Source: an uncultured Bacteroidales bacterium
Lineage (GTDB): Bacteria; Bacteroidota; Bacteroidia; Bacteroidales; UBA932
DNA: 64,000 nucleotides
NCBI GenBank assembly: GCA_934695325.1
Contig: CAKUVD010000004.1
Location: 1 to 64,000 of the forward strand
Direction of reading: 5' to 3'
Below are positions 46,004 to 55,332 of this stretch, piece after piece. A model generated the notes under the pieces. The model saw only the letters and a list, made by a program, of their open reading frames with translations. It had not been told where the DNA came from and did no database searches. Numbering within the stretch: the first letter of the stretch is position 1; the number at the start of each line of letters is the position of its first letter. The translations under genes were made by a program, and so were the position numbers.

Positions 46004-46453
46004 TTATTGAGCCAGAAGTCTCTTTACGATACCCGACACGGTACGGCCGTCAGCCTGTCCGGCCAGTTTCTTGGTGGCTAGCCCCATCACCTTCCCCATA
46101 TCGGACATCTTTGAAGCCCCGGTCTCGGCAATGATTCCTTTAACGATCTCCTCAACCTCGGTCTCGCTGAGCTGCTTGGGCAGATAGCCTTCCATCTCGG
46201 CAGCCTCGGCAAGCTCGTTGTCGGCCAGATCCTGACGCCCGCCCTGGGCGTACATCTCCGCCGATTCCTTGCGCTGCTTTATGAGTTTCTGTATCAGCTT
46301 GAGTATGTCGCCGTCCGTGAGTTCCGTTCCTGCACCCGACGTCTTCGCCAGGAGAATTTCCGACTTGATGGCGCGTACTGCATTTGTACGCACGGTATTA
46401 TGGGCCTTCATCGCCTCCATAATATCTTTCTGGATCTGCTGTTCTAATGCCAT
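46004..46453 (-). CDS. yqeY: GatB/YqeY-domain protein
   Basis: The 149-residue helical protein matches the YqeY family (LIQKLIKQRKESAEMYAQGGRQDLADNE and AEMEGYLPKQLSETE). It resembles the tRNA-binding tail of GatB, but its free-standing role is unclear. It lies 11 bases after the ManC-like gene and 17 bases before the NlpC/P60 gene, in one operon. Confidence 0.93.
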   Translation of the reverse strand: MALEQQIQKDIMEAMKAHNTVRTNAVRAIKSEILLAKTSGAGTELTDGDILKLIQKLIKQRKESAEMYAQGGRQDLADNELAEAAEMEGYLPKQLSETEVEEIVKGIIAETGASKMSDMGKVMGLATKKLAGQADGRTVSGIVKRLLAQ

Positions 46454-46464
46454 AATATAATTTT

Positions 46465-47559
46465 TTATCTGTATTTGTCGTACCCGGGCATCCTGGTGCT
46501 GTTCACCAGTTCCTTGTACTGCTTGTCATCACGTGGGCAAATAAGGAGGACATCATCTGTATCGACCACGATACAGTCCTCCAGTCCTCTGATAACCACC
46601 AGTTTCCCACCATCTCGCGTAAGAATGATGTTCCGCTTGTCATTCTGAAGGATCTGCTTCTTCGTATTGGAGATATTGCCGTCTCCATCCTTGTTGCGGA
46701 TACTTGAGTAATAGTTCTCCCAGCTGTCGATGTCAGACCATCCGAAATGCACCGGATATACCCAGGCCCGGTCAGTCTTCTCCATAACGCCATAGTCTAT
46801 GGAGAGTTTTATGCAGTCGGTATAGGCCCTTTCGACGAATACTTTCTCGGCGACGCTTCCCAGAGCGCCTTCCCACCCGTCAAAGAGCCTGGTGATTTCC
46901 GGAATGTATTTTTCCATTTCCTCCTTGATGACGCCTGCCTGCCACACAAATATACCGGAATTCCAGAAGAATTCGCCGCTGCGATAGAACACCTTTGCGA
47001 TATCAGCGTCAGGCTTCTCGGTGAATGTCTTGACTTTCACCGGCTTAGTGCTCTCACAAGCGCCTTTCCCTCCTACTGCCTGAATATAGCCGTACTCCGT
47101 ATCAGGCCTGCTAGGCTTAATGCCTAGAGTGACCAAGACAGGATTGGCTTCCGCATAGTCAAGAGCATTGGTCAATGTCTCTCTGAACAAAGCCTCGTCA
47201 TTTATGATGATGTCCGCCGGAGTGACCGCGACAACAGCATCAGGATTCCTTTTCAAAAGCGAGTATGTGGCGTATGCTATACAAGGACCGGTACGTCTGG
47301 CGTATGGCTCCAGCAGGAGGTTTTCCTCAGGAAGTTCCGGGATCTGCTCTCTGATGACATCTCTGAATTTGGCCAACGTTATGACGATTATGTTCTCGGA
47401 GGGAACCACCCCTTCACATCTGTCATAAGCCATCCGCACCAAAGATTTTCCCGTTCCGGAGATATCCATAAAATGCCCCGGCATATCTTCCCTGCTTATG
47501 GGCCAGAAGCGGTTCAGATGCCCGCCGGCCATAATCACGCAGTATTTATTGTCCTTCAT
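46465..47559 (-). CDS. ManC-like nucleotidyltransferase with altered signature
   Basis: The 364-residue protein has the fold and several motifs of mannose-1-phosphate guanylyltransferase: FTEKPD, NSGIFVW and WSDIDSWENY. The nucleotide-binding start, usually GGxGxRxWPxSRxxxPKxF, reads GGHLNRFWPISREDMPGHF (residues 12-30). The glycine-rich turn and the signature Lys are missing. The EPxxRNTAPC stretch reads EPYARRTGPC. These changes suggest altered substrate use or loss of activity. The ATG at 47559 was chosen; the frame is open 8 codons further. It lies in the cdaA-mutS2-yraN-yqeY operon, not in a capsule locus. Confidence 0.82.
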   Translation of the reverse strand: MKDNKYCVIMAGGHLNRFWPISREDMPGHFMDISGTGKSLVRMAYDRCEGVVPSENIIVITLAKFRDVIREQIPELPEENLLLEPYARRTGPCIAYATYSLLKRNPDAVVAVTPADIIINDEALFRETLTNALDYAEANPVLVTLGIKPSRPDTEYGYIQAVGGKGACESTKPVKVKTFTEKPDADIAKVFYRSGEFFWNSGIFVWQAGVIKEEMEKYIPEITRLFDGWEGALGSVAEKVFVERAYTDCIKLSIDYGVMEKTDRAWVYPVHFGWSDIDSWENYYSSIRNKDGDGNISNTKKQILQNDKRNIILTRDGGKLVVIRGLEDCIVVDTDDVLLICPRDDKQYKELVNSTRMPGYDKYR

Positions 47560-47579
47560 TATATAGTCTGTGTTATCTC

Positions 47580-47966
47580 TCAAAAGTACATCGGCACATA
47601 AGCCGCAGGGAAATATCGGAGCTCCGAACTTCCGCCGTCGTAAGTCACCGCCGCGACATCAAGCCAGACCTCCAAGTCATCACCCAACGTGCATTTCTTC
47701 ATTGACATATATCTTCCGGCCGCGGAAGCGATATGCCGCTGTTTCGATGAATTGACGGCATCCTGAGGCTCTCCCTGCACCGGTGCCATACGGCTCTTCA
47801 CTTCTACAAAATGTATTCCATCAGGAGCCAGTGAGACGATATCGATTTCAAGGTGCCCGCATCTCCAGTTCCTGTCAAGTATCGTATGTCCGTGTTCCAT
47901 AAGGTATTGGCAGACCTCATCCTCGCCACGTCGCCCCAAGGCGCCTCTTCCCTTCGTCTTCATCAT
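47580..47966 (-). CDS. yraN: YraN-family (UPF0102) endonuclease-like protein
   Basis: The 128-residue protein has the nuclease-fold signature LGRRGEDEVCQYL, then DRNWRCGHLEIDIVSL and HFVEVKSR, with the Glu-x-Lys of the PD-(D/E)XK type. Its start overlaps the mutS2 stop by 4 bases (ATGA). The role is not established; the family is linked with DNA processing. Confidence 0.93.
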   Translation of the reverse strand: MMKTKGRGALGRRGEDEVCQYLMEHGHTILDRNWRCGHLEIDIVSLAPDGIHFVEVKSRMAPVQGEPQDAVNSSKQRHIASAAGRYMSMKKCTLGDDLEVWLDVAAVTYDGGSSELRYFPAAYVPMYF

Positions 47967-50503
47967 TTGTCAAATGTCACCACAGTCACTCCCGAGCCGC
48001 CGAGCTGCACGCTTTCATCCTTCGCCGAGACCACACCGGGCACTGATTTCAGGAACTTCTGTATCTCGTCCCTCAAGGCACCTGTGCCCTTTCCGTGTAT
48101 TATCCTGACAGACGAGACATTGAGCATTATCGCATCGTCTATATAGTGCATAACATTCTCCAGCGCCTCATTCACTCTCTGGCCCCTCACGTCAAGTTCC
48201 ATCTTGAAATTCAGCTTGCGTTCAGAAATGGAACTGTCCATAGAGGACGTGGACTGGACAGGCTTCGGAACCGCTTTCATAGCGTCCTTGTATTCATTGG
48301 AAGTTATACGTTCCACCTTGTCCAAAGGCATCTTGCTCTTTATGTTGCCGATGATGACAGTGACCGCCTTGTCCGAGACGATGGAGACTTCGCCCACCAT
48401 CCCGTTCGCCTTCACCCGCACTTTCTCTCCCACCCGAATCGGGCCGCTGCGGAATTCGCCTATTCTCCTTTCCCTCTCGGCTTCATCGTTCATTCTCTGC
48501 CTCTCCTCTCCGTCTGCGCGGTTCGCCTTACGTTGCTGCTGCCTCTGCTGACGCTCGCTCAATTTCTTAATCTTCTCTTCCAGATAAGCGTCCCGGTCCA
48601 TCTTGTCCTGTTCCTTCTTGAGAGCAAGAGCATTGACAAAACCCTGGAGATTCTCTCTCGCCTTGCGAGTCTCGTCTTTCTTCGCCTGCTTCTCCCGGAT
48701 AGTCTTGATGGTGTTCTCCACCTGGCGGTTCGCACCTTTCACTATTTCCTCCGCCTCCTTCTTCGCCTCGTCCAATATCTCCTGCCGCATCTTGCGGATA
48801 TCCTCCAGTTCTTTCTGATATTTACCGGTGATGCTTTCCAGGGTCTTGTCCGTATTGCGGATCTTCTGGATCTTCTCATCCAGGATCTTCCTGTTTCTCG
48901 CTATCTTCCTGAGGTTTCTCTCGATGCCGACGAACTCTTCTCCCGCACGGCTCTCCGCATCCTTGACAATGCTTTCCGGAAGTCCCATCTTTCTCGCCAG
49001 CTCAAATGCGAAAGAATTTCCCGGGAGTCCCATCTCGAGCTTAAACAGAGGCGCTATGTTCTTGGCGTCGAACTGCATAGCACCATTCACCACTCCAGTC
49101 TCCGCCCCTGACGCATAGAGTTTCAGATTCGTGTAATGCGTGGTGATGACGCCATACACACCTCTCTTGTCCAGTTCACTGAGTATCGCTTCCGCTATCG
49201 CGCCTCCGGCGGCAGGTTCAGTACCAGACCCGAACTCGTCAATGAGGACCAACGTCCTGGAATCCGCAAGGCTGAGCATATCTTTCATTGACACCAGGAA
49301 CGAGCTGTATGTACTCAGGTCATTGTCAATGGACTGGCCGTCCCCGATATCCACCATTATGCGGTCGAACACCATCATTTCCGAGGTCTCAGATGTCGGG
49401 ATGAGCATCCCCCATTGGAACATATACTGAAGGAGTCCCACTGTCTTGAGACATACGGACTTGCCACCGGCGTTAGGTCCGGATATCAGGAGGATGTGCT
49501 TCTGCGGAGTCAGCTTTACGGAAAGCGGGACGATCTCCCTCCCTTCCTTTTTCAGCGACTTCTCCAGAAGCGGATGCCTGGCCTTGCGCAGATCCATCTC
49601 ATTCTCCTCGGATATCACAGGCATACCGGCTATGAAATCCAGAGCAGTCTGCGCCTTGGCGATGAGGAAGTCCAGCTCCCCTATGCACTTGGCACCTTCG
49701 AGAAGTTCCGGGACTGACGGGCGAACCCAATCACTGAACTCATATAATATATGTGCAATCTCGCGAGTCTCGGCGAAATGCAGTTCGCTTATCTCATTGC
49801 TTATCTCCACTATCTCCGCAGGCTCTATGAATGTGGTCTTCCCGGATGCGGACTCATCATAGACGAAACCCTGTATCTTTCTCTTGTTGGCGGAATTGAC
49901 CGGGATCAGCATCTTGCCGTCACGCATCACGATGGAGGCGTCGCCGTCCACAAGGCCGTCCGTCTGCGCCTTCTTCAGAATCATATTGATTCGCTTGGAG
50001 ATGGCGCCTTCCTTCTCTTTCAGTTTTCTGCGGATGTCATAAAGCCCGTCCGACGCCGTATCCTTCACGTTGCCGAACTTGTCCAGAATGGAGTCGATGC
50101 GTCGCTGCACCTCCGGGAACAGTGTGATTCCACCGACCATCCGCTTCAAATTCGGATATACCCCGTCCTTGATATTGCCGAAAAACGCCGACACCTTGCG
50201 CAGTGTCTCCAACATTGTCCTCAACTTCCCGAGAGACACCAGGTCAATGTTCGCGCCAGTATTGGTCAGAGTCTCGAGAAATCCGACGCAGTCAATATAG
50301 CCGCTCGACGGAAAAGACTCCTCGAACATCACGATGAGCCTCATCTCGTCCGTCAGCAGCAGTCTCCTGCGTATCTCCTTTTCATCTGCCGAAAACTTTT
50401 CCTCCGCAGTCCTGACCGTGGCGTATTCAGTACTGCATCTGTCAGAAATGATTCTTCTGACCCTGTCAAATCCCAGTATTGCCTCTATCCTCTCTTCTGT
50501 CAT
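47963..50503 (-). CDS. mutS2: MutS2 endonuclease/ATPase
   Basis: The 846-residue protein has the MutS2 core and clamp without the mismatch-recognition domain. The ATPase has Walker A (SGPNAGGKSVCLK, near residue 340), Walker B (TLVLIDEFGSGTEP) and a long coiled coil (about 510-660) rich in Lys/Glu/Arg. A C-terminal Smr nuclease domain (about 765-846) carries LDVRGQRVNEA and HGKGTGALR. MutS2 suppresses homologous recombination and in some bacteria rescues collided ribosomes. It lies 33 bases after cdaA. Confidence 0.96.
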   Translation of the reverse strand: MTEERIEAILGFDRVRRIISDRCSTEYATVRTAEEKFSADEKEIRRRLLLTDEMRLIVMFEESFPSSGYIDCVGFLETLTNTGANIDLVSLGKLRTMLETLRKVSAFFGNIKDGVYPNLKRMVGGITLFPEVQRRIDSILDKFGNVKDTASDGLYDIRRKLKEKEGAISKRINMILKKAQTDGLVDGDASIVMRDGKMLIPVNSANKRKIQGFVYDESASGKTTFIEPAEIVEISNEISELHFAETREIAHILYEFSDWVRPSVPELLEGAKCIGELDFLIAKAQTALDFIAGMPVISEENEMDLRKARHPLLEKSLKKEGREIVPLSVKLTPQKHILLISGPNAGGKSVCLKTVGLLQYMFQWGMLIPTSETSEMMVFDRIMVDIGDGQSIDNDLSTYSSFLVSMKDMLSLADSRTLVLIDEFGSGTEPAAGGAIAEAILSELDKRGVYGVITTHYTNLKLYASGAETGVVNGAMQFDAKNIAPLFKLEMGLPGNSFAFELARKMGLPESIVKDAESRAGEEFVGIERNLRKIARNRKILDEKIQKIRNTDKTLESITGKYQKELEDIRKMRQEILDEAKKEAEEIVKGANRQVENTIKTIREKQAKKDETRKARENLQGFVNALALKKEQDKMDRDAYLEEKIKKLSERQQRQQQRKANRADGEERQRMNDEAERERRIGEFRSGPIRVGEKVRVKANGMVGEVSIVSDKAVTVIIGNIKSKMPLDKVERITSNEYKDAMKAVPKPVQSTSSMDSSISERKLNFKMELDVRGQRVNEALENVMHYIDDAIMLNVSSVRIIHGKGTGALRDEIQKFLKSVPGVVSAKDESVQLGGSGVTVVTFDK

Positions 50504-50536
50504 AATCTTCCCAGGTTTTACCGCTACCGCCCCGCA

Positions 50537-51379
50537 TCATCGGGCCTGCGGTTTCTCGTCAGTTCTGTCCTGCCCGGAGGACAATGCCGCCCCGAGCTTG
50601 AGCTTAAGCTCATTGATGTTGGTTATCTCTGTCAATGTCCCGCCGTGCCCGAATGAAATCTCGCCGGTCTCCTCGGACACCACGATCACGTCAGCGTCAG
50701 TCTCTTCCGTAATGCCTATGGCCGCCTTGTGACGCATTCCGTATCTGGCCGGGATGTCCGTGCGCTCTGTTATCGGAAGAGTGCAGCGAGCCGCCACGAT
50801 ATGATGATTGTCAATGATGACGGCTCCGTCGTGCAGCGGCGAGTTCTTGAAGAACAGGTTCATTATCAGTCTTCTGTTTATCGCCGCATCTATCCGGTCT
50901 CCTGTCTCGATGACGAAATCCAGGCTTATGTGATGCGGAATTACGATGAGCGCACCTGTCTTCTGCTCGGACATAGTCCTGCACGCTTCGGTTATTTCCT
51001 TGACGGCTCCGCTGTCCATAGCCTTGTCCTCGTTGCCAAGGAACTTGTTCAGGAAATGCCTGGTCCTCTCGCCGAAACGAGAACCGCTGCCGAAACGCAT
51101 CAGGAAGTGTCTTATCTCAGGCTGGAATATGATGATCACGGCCAGCACGCCTACGTCAATGAAGGTGCCGAGCAATGCGCTCACAAGCTTCATCTTCAAT
51201 GCGTCCGCAATGACTCTCAAGACATATATGGATATCACCGCCGTGAATATGTTCATCGCCGCCGAGTCCCGTATCCATCTGAATATAAAGTAGATGAGCA
51301 GGGCGACCAGCAGGACGTCCAGCATATCTGTCACTGAGAATTTCAGGAACCCGAATATCTCCAACGGTGTAACCATCAT
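50537..51379 (-). CDS. cdaA: Diadenylate cyclase (CdaA type)
   Basis: The 280-residue protein has three N-terminal membrane helices (about 12-90) and a DAC domain (about 105-250) with the catalytic DGAVII and the MRHKAAIG motif. It makes c-di-AMP from two ATP, controlling potassium and turgor. It lacks the neighbouring cdaR/ybbR and glmM typical of Firmicutes. It heads the operon that runs into mutS2. Confidence 0.95.
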   Translation of the reverse strand: MMVTPLEIFGFLKFSVTDMLDVLLVALLIYFIFRWIRDSAAMNIFTAVISIYVLRVIADALKMKLVSALLGTFIDVGVLAVIIIFQPEIRHFLMRFGSGSRFGERTRHFLNKFLGNEDKAMDSGAVKEITEACRTMSEQKTGALIVIPHHISLDFVIETGDRIDAAINRRLIMNLFFKNSPLHDGAVIIDNHHIVAARCTLPITERTDIPARYGMRHKAAIGITEETDADVIVVSEETGEISFGHGGTLTEITNINELKLKLGAALSSGQDRTDEKPQAR

Positions 51380-51421
51380 CTGTGTCTTTATACAGGGACA
51401 GCGATTTCCGGAGTCCCGTGT

Positions 51422-51430
51422 GCAAAAATA
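51422..51430 (-). promoter_or_regulatory. -7 element of the cdaA operon
   Basis: The minus strand reads TATTTTTGC, an exact TAnnTTTGY match, about 43 bases before the cdaA start. A -33 TTG is not evident. Confidence 0.6.
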
Positions 51431-51558
51431 ATAAATTTGTCCCGAATGGCGTATAACGAGAGATGCCGAAAAGCCGTCAGATTTCGAGACACTCTTCCGG
51501 GATCCGCAGGCGCATAGCTTCCTTGACGGAGGATGTGGACGTCAGGCAACTGGTGCAT

Positions 51559-51601
51559 AAAAAAAGGGCCGACTAAGAAGTATTAGTCAAGTCCTTTTTT
51601 T
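51559..51601 (-). terminator. Terminator downstream of aspS
   Basis: An inverted repeat with a 6-pair core (51571-51576 with 51583-51588) and partly paired extensions is bounded by seven As and seven Ts. Read on the minus strand it ends in TTTTTTT after the aspS gene. Confidence 0.85.
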
Positions 51602-51723
51602 CTGTGAGGTCTACCTCGTTCCAGGCATTCACTTCTAAGAGAGAAATTTTGCCTTTCAGTCTTTACAGACACACAAGCCGGCATCTGAGTGGCACCAAAT
51701 TACCACAGAGCAGCCCTATAGGC

Positions 51724-53514
51724 TTATGCCTGCTGATTTCCGCTCTTGCGGACGTCGAGGTGAAGTTCGTCGAGCTGTGACTGGTCGATGGTGGACGGAG
51801 AGTCGATCATCACGTCGCGGCCCTGGTTGTTCTTAGGGAACGCTATATAGTCACGTATAGAGTCGCTTCCTCCGAACAATGCGCATACACGGTCGAAGCC
51901 GAATGCCAGGCCTCCGTGAGGCGGAGCTCCGAACTTGAAGGCATTGATGATGAAGCCGAACTTGTATGCGGCCTCTTCCTTGCTGATGCCAAGGACCTCG
52001 AACATACGCTCCTGGAGTGCGGCCTCGTGGATTCGGATGGAACCGCCACCGAGCTCTGTGCCGTTCAGCACGAAGTCATAGGCGTTGGCACACACCTTCT
52101 CGAGATCTTCCTTCTTGTCGCTGTAGAACAGGTCGAGATGTTCCGGCTTAGGAGCCGTGAACGGATGGTGCATGGCATAGAAACGCTGTGTCTCGTCATC
52201 CCACTCGAGAAGAGGGAAGTCCACGATCCAGAGCGGCGCGAACACCTTAGGGTCTCTGAGTCCGAGACGGTTGGCCATCTCCATACGGAGAACGCCGAGC
52301 ATCGTCTGCGCCTTTCTCCTAGGGCCGCAGAGAATCAGCACGAGGTCGCCAGCCTTTGCGCCTGCAGCCTCCGCCATAGCCTTCACCTGATCTGGAGAAT
52401 AGAACTTGTCCACTGAAGACTTCAATGTGCCGTCTGCATTGAACTTTATATATACCAGTCCCTTGGCGCCTACCTGAGGTCTCTTCACCCATTCCGTGAG
52501 TTCGTCGAGCTGCTTGCGGGTATAGTCCGCAGCACCTTCGACAGCGATGGCTCCGATATAGTCCGCAGAATCGAAGACCGAGAAGCCGTGGCCCTTCGCG
52601 AGATCCGTAAGCTCGTGGATAAGCATTCCGAATCTCACATCCGGCTTGTCAGAGCCGTACTTGTCCATCGCATCGTACCAGCTCATCCTCGGAAGCGGGT
52701 TCGGGATGTCCACATTCAGGACATTCTTGAAGAGATTTCTCATCATCTCCTCGAATGTGTTAAGCACATCCTCCTGCTCCACGAAAGACATCTCGCAGTC
52801 AATCTGCGTGAATTCCGGCTGACGGTCAGCGCGCAGATCCTCGTCACGGAAACAGCGCACGATCTGGAAGTAACGGTCATAGCCGGCCACCATAAGGAGC
52901 TGCTTGAATGTCTGAGGAGACTGCGGCAATGCGTAGAACTCGCCTGCGTTCATCCTGGAAGGAACCACGAAGTCTCGTGCACCTTCAGGCGTGGACTTGA
53001 TGAGGTAAGGTGTCTCTATTTCCATAAAGCCCTTTGAGTCCAGGAAGTTGCGCACCTCGTGAGCGATCTTGTGACGAAGCACGAGAGCGTTCTTCAGTGG
53101 GTTTCTCCTGAGATCAAGGTATCTATACTTCGCCCTGATGTCATCTCCGCCGTCGCTCTCGTCCTCGATGGTGAACGGAGGTGTGACGGATTTGTTCAGT
53201 ATATGGATAGCGCTGAGCTTTATCTCGATTTCGCCGGTGTCCATCTTAGGGTTCTTGCTCTGACGCTCGATCACCTCGCCTTCCGCCTGGATGACGAACT
53301 CGCGGCCAAGCGAATTGGCCACCTCGACAAGCTCCGCCGGAGCGTCCGCACTGATGACAAGCTGAGTTATTCCGTAGCGGTCGCGGAGGTCGATGAATGT
53401 CATTCCTCCCAGTTTCCTGGTTCGCTGCACCCAGCCCGAAAGCACCACTTTCTTACCGGCGTCCCCGAGTCGGAGCTCGCCGCAAGTGTTTGTTCTGTAG
53501 AAAGTATTGAACAT
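51724..53514 (-). CDS. aspS: Aspartyl-tRNA synthetase
   Basis: The 596-residue class II synthetase has an N-terminal OB-fold anticodon domain ([26 protein letters not shown]), the class II core with [26 protein letters not shown] and the motif 3 GGLAFGFDR, and the bacterial GAD insertion (about 290-430). The ATG at 53514 fits the family; the longer frame upstream would begin inside the promoter region. It is divergent from rsmA. Confidence 0.97.
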   Translation of the reverse strand: MFNTFYRTNTCGELRLGDAGKKVVLSGWVQRTRKLGGMTFIDLRDRYGITQLVISADAPAELVEVANSLGREFVIQAEGEVIERQSKNPKMDTGEIEIKLSAIHILNKSVTPPFTIEDESDGGDDIRAKYRYLDLRRNPLKNALVLRHKIAHEVRNFLDSKGFMEIETPYLIKSTPEGARDFVVPSRMNAGEFYALPQSPQTFKQLLMVAGYDRYFQIVRCFRDEDLRADRQPEFTQIDCEMSFVEQEDVLNTFEEMMRNLFKNVLNVDIPNPLPRMSWYDAMDKYGSDKPDVRFGMLIHELTDLAKGHGFSVFDSADYIGAIAVEGAADYTRKQLDELTEWVKRPQVGAKGLVYIKFNADGTLKSSVDKFYSPDQVKAMAEAAGAKAGDLVLILCGPRRKAQTMLGVLRMEMANRLGLRDPKVFAPLWIVDFPLLEWDDETQRFYAMHHPFTAPKPEHLDLFYSDKKEDLEKVCANAYDFVLNGTELGGGSIRIHEAALQERMFEVLGISKEEAAYKFGFIINAFKFGAPPHGGLAFGFDRVCALFGGSDSIRDYIAFPKNNQGRDVMIDSPSTIDQSQLDELHLDVRKSGNQQA

Positions 53515-53560
53515 AATATGCTTGAATTTATTTTCCGATTTTATTTTCCCGGTCAAACGT

Positions 53561-53569
53561 GCAAATTTA
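53561..53569 (-). promoter_or_regulatory. -7 element of aspS
   Basis: The minus strand reads TAAATTTGC, an exact TAnnTTTGY match, 46 bases before the aspS ATG. It lies 22 bases from the rsmA -7 element on the other strand, so the two promoters overlap. Confidence 0.6.
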
Positions 53570-53591
53570 GCAATTTCTCAATGAAAAGGAG

Positions 53592-53600
53592 TAACTTTGC
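53592..53600 (+). promoter_or_regulatory. -7 element of rsmA
   Basis: TAACTTTGC is an exact TAnnTTTGY match 20 bases before the rsmA ATG, leaving a leader of about 15 bases. Confidence 0.6.
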
Positions 53601-53620
53601 GGGACAAAAATCAAGTTTGT

Positions 53621-54478
53621 ATGGAAGTACGTGCGAAGAAAGCATTGGGTCAGCACTTCCTGACCGACCAGAACATAGCGAAATCCATCGTTGCCGCGCT
53701 CCAGATGTCGGCCTCCGCCGGAGAGGAGGAGGTCAATGCAGATAGTTCTGACGCCCCTTCGGCACAGGACAGGATGGATGTGCTGGAGATAGGCCCCGGT
53801 ATGGGCGTACTGTCGCAGTATCTTCTTGAGAGACAAGATGTAAACCTCAAGATGATAGAGATAGACACGGAATCCGTAGAATATCTGGAGAAGCACTTCC
53901 CGAAGGCGACGGGCCGCATCATATACGGAGACTTCCTTAAACTGGATATCGACCATCTTTTCCCCGGAGAGTTCAATGTCATCGGGAACTTCCCGTACAA
54001 CATCTCGTCCCAGATTTTCTTCCGCATACTGGACTGTCGGAGCCGCATCCCGCAGACCGTCTGTATGATACAGAAGGAAGTGGCGGAAAGAATCGCTGAA
54101 GGGCCTGGTTCCAAGACTTACGGGATACTGTCCGTCCTTCTCCAGGCGTGGTATGACATCGAGTATCTGTTCACAGTGGGTTCCGGGGCTTTCGCACCGC
54201 CGCCAAAGGTGCAGTCAGCCGTGATTCGGCTCACGAGGAACTCCAGGACGGTGCTTGGATGCGACGAGGATGCGTTCAAGAGCATTGTCAAGACTGCGTT
54301 CGGCCAGAGGAGGAAGACATTGAGAAATTCCCTGAAACCTATCATCGCCGCGAAAACGGCACGTGAAGGCTGGGACGCGGAGGCATTGTCCTCATTCATA
54401 TCGGCACCTGTCTTCGAGCTGCGCCCGGAACGTCTCGGCGTCGAGGATTTCATTTCTCTGACAAATCTTCTGGCCTGA
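53621..54478 (+). CDS. rsmA: 16S rRNA dimethyltransferase (KsgA/RsmA)
   Basis: The 285-residue methyltransferase has KALGQHFLTD, the SAM-binding EIGPGMGVLSQ, the catalytic GNFPYNISS and the C-terminal FAPPPKVQSAV. It dimethylates two adenines near the 16S rRNA 3' end. A Ser/Ala/Glu/Asp-rich insert of about 22 residues (about 33-54) separates the first two motifs and is not part of the usual core. The ATG at 53621 was preferred over an in-frame start that overlaps the promoter. Confidence 0.96.
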   Translation: MEVRAKKALGQHFLTDQNIAKSIVAALQMSASAGEEEVNADSSDAPSAQDRMDVLEIGPGMGVLSQYLLERQDVNLKMIEIDTESVEYLEKHFPKATGRIIYGDFLKLDIDHLFPGEFNVIGNFPYNISSQIFFRILDCRSRIPQTVCMIQKEVAERIAEGPGSKTYGILSVLLQAWYDIEYLFTVGSGAFAPPPKVQSAVIRLTRNSRTVLGCDEDAFKSIVKTAFGQRRKTLRNSLKPIIAAKTAREGWDAEALSSFISAPVFELRPERLGVEDFISLTNLLA

Positions 54479-54564
54479 CCGCCTCCTTACGGCTGTCGGG
54501 GATATTTTCGATATGAAAAGTGAAAATTTCGCATCGAAAGTGCCGGAGTAACCGGGAATCTGTT

Positions 54565-54573
54565 TAAATTTGC
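54565..54573 (+). promoter_or_regulatory. -7 element of ppa
   Basis: TAAATTTGC matches TAnnTTTGY exactly, 39 bases before the ppa start. No -33 TTG is seen at normal spacing. Confidence 0.6.
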
Positions 54574-54612
54574 CGAAAAGCTATTGAACAAGAACCATCA
54601 TTTGACAAGCCA

Positions 54613-55263
54613 ATGGACATAAGCAATTCACACAAGGCACATCCGTGGCACGGAATCGACCTCGGAGAAAACGTTCCTGACGAGGTACGCGCATTCATTG
54701 AGATAGTACCTACCGACACAGTAAAATATGAAGTGGACAAGGCTTCCGGATATCTCTCGCTTGACAGGCCCCAGAAGTTCTCGAACATCGTCCCGTCACT
54801 CTATGGCTTTCTTCCGCGGACATATTGCGCCGCACATATGGCGGAACTGACGAATCAGGCCCTGGCAAGATATGACATCGAAGGTGACGGCGACCCTCTC
54901 GACATATGCGTCCTGACCGAGAAAGATGTCACGCACGGTGACATAATAGTCCGCGCAAGGCCTATCGGCGGCCTCAGGCTCCTGGATCACGACCAGGCCG
55001 ACGACAAGATCATAGCGGTGCTCAAGAATGACGCCGTATATGGCCATCTCACTGACATTGACGAACTTCCGAAGGACATCATCCGCAGGCTCATCCATTA
55101 TTTCACCACCTACAAGGACATCCCTGGAGAGAACAGCCAGAGGATGAAGTTCATCAGCATATATGGCGCTGACGTGGCGAAAGATGTGATTCTCAGGTCA
55201 ATGCAGGATTATCAGGATCTGATTTCCAGCAAGCAGGTCGTGAAAGGCAGTCCAAAGAAATAA
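54613..55263 (+). CDS. ppa: Soluble inorganic pyrophosphatase, family I
   Basis: The 216-residue enzyme has the family I signature DGDPLDICVL, metal-binding Asp residues, and LRLLDHDQADDKIIAV. It hydrolyses cytoplasmic pyrophosphate. A short N-terminal extension precedes the core compared with E. coli (176 residues). A membrane pyrophosphatase is also encoded in this window at 15863, so the cell can either waste or conserve pyrophosphate energy. A terminator follows. Confidence 0.95.
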   Translation: MDISNSHKAHPWHGIDLGENVPDEVRAFIEIVPTDTVKYEVDKASGYLSLDRPQKFSNIVPSLYGFLPRTYCAAHMAELTNQALARYDIEGDGDPLDICVLTEKDVTHGDIIVRARPIGGLRLLDHDQADDKIIAVLKNDAVYGHLTDIDELPKDIIRRLIHYFTTYKDIPGENSQRMKFISIYGADVAKDVILRSMQDYQDLISSKQVVKGSPKK

Positions 55264-55281
55264 GGTTGCGACATATAAACG

Positions 55282-55320
55282 AGCCCGTCCGTATGAAAAT
55301 GATGCGGACGGGCTTTATAT
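55282..55320. terminator. Terminator after ppa, also downstream of the DXS-like gene
   Basis: A perfect 10-pair stem (55282-55291 with 55305-55314) is followed on the plus strand by TTATATTT. It lies between convergent genes; on the minus strand the tail CGTTTATAT is weaker. Confidence 0.85.
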
Positions 55321-55332
55321 TTCGTCAGAGCC

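Larger units (their letters stand above)
51380..51723. other. Intergenic region between aspS and cdaA
   Basis: No protein gene is seen in these 344 bases. The left part carries the cdaA promoter (51422-51430), the middle a strong terminator (51559-51601). The part at 51602-51723 contains short complementary segments, such as a GUCU/AGAC tetraloop hairpin and a GAGGU/ACCUC hairpin on the minus strand. It may be a folded 3' untranslated region of aspS or a small RNA, but no separate promoter is visible. Confidence 0.5.

Noticed and set aside
48095-49111. 338-codon frame on the plus strand
   Set aside because: It lies entirely inside mutS2 in antisense; its Leu/Arg/His-rich composition is what the reverse of a Glu/Lys-rich coiled coil gives.
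51602-51723. 6S RNA or SRP RNA
   Set aside because: The region lacks a separate promoter, and I could not find the SRP GGAA tetraloop motif or a 6S central bubble.
53059-53745. 228-codon plus-strand frame
   Set aside because: It is antisense to aspS and runs out of frame into rsmA; both real genes have clear motifs.
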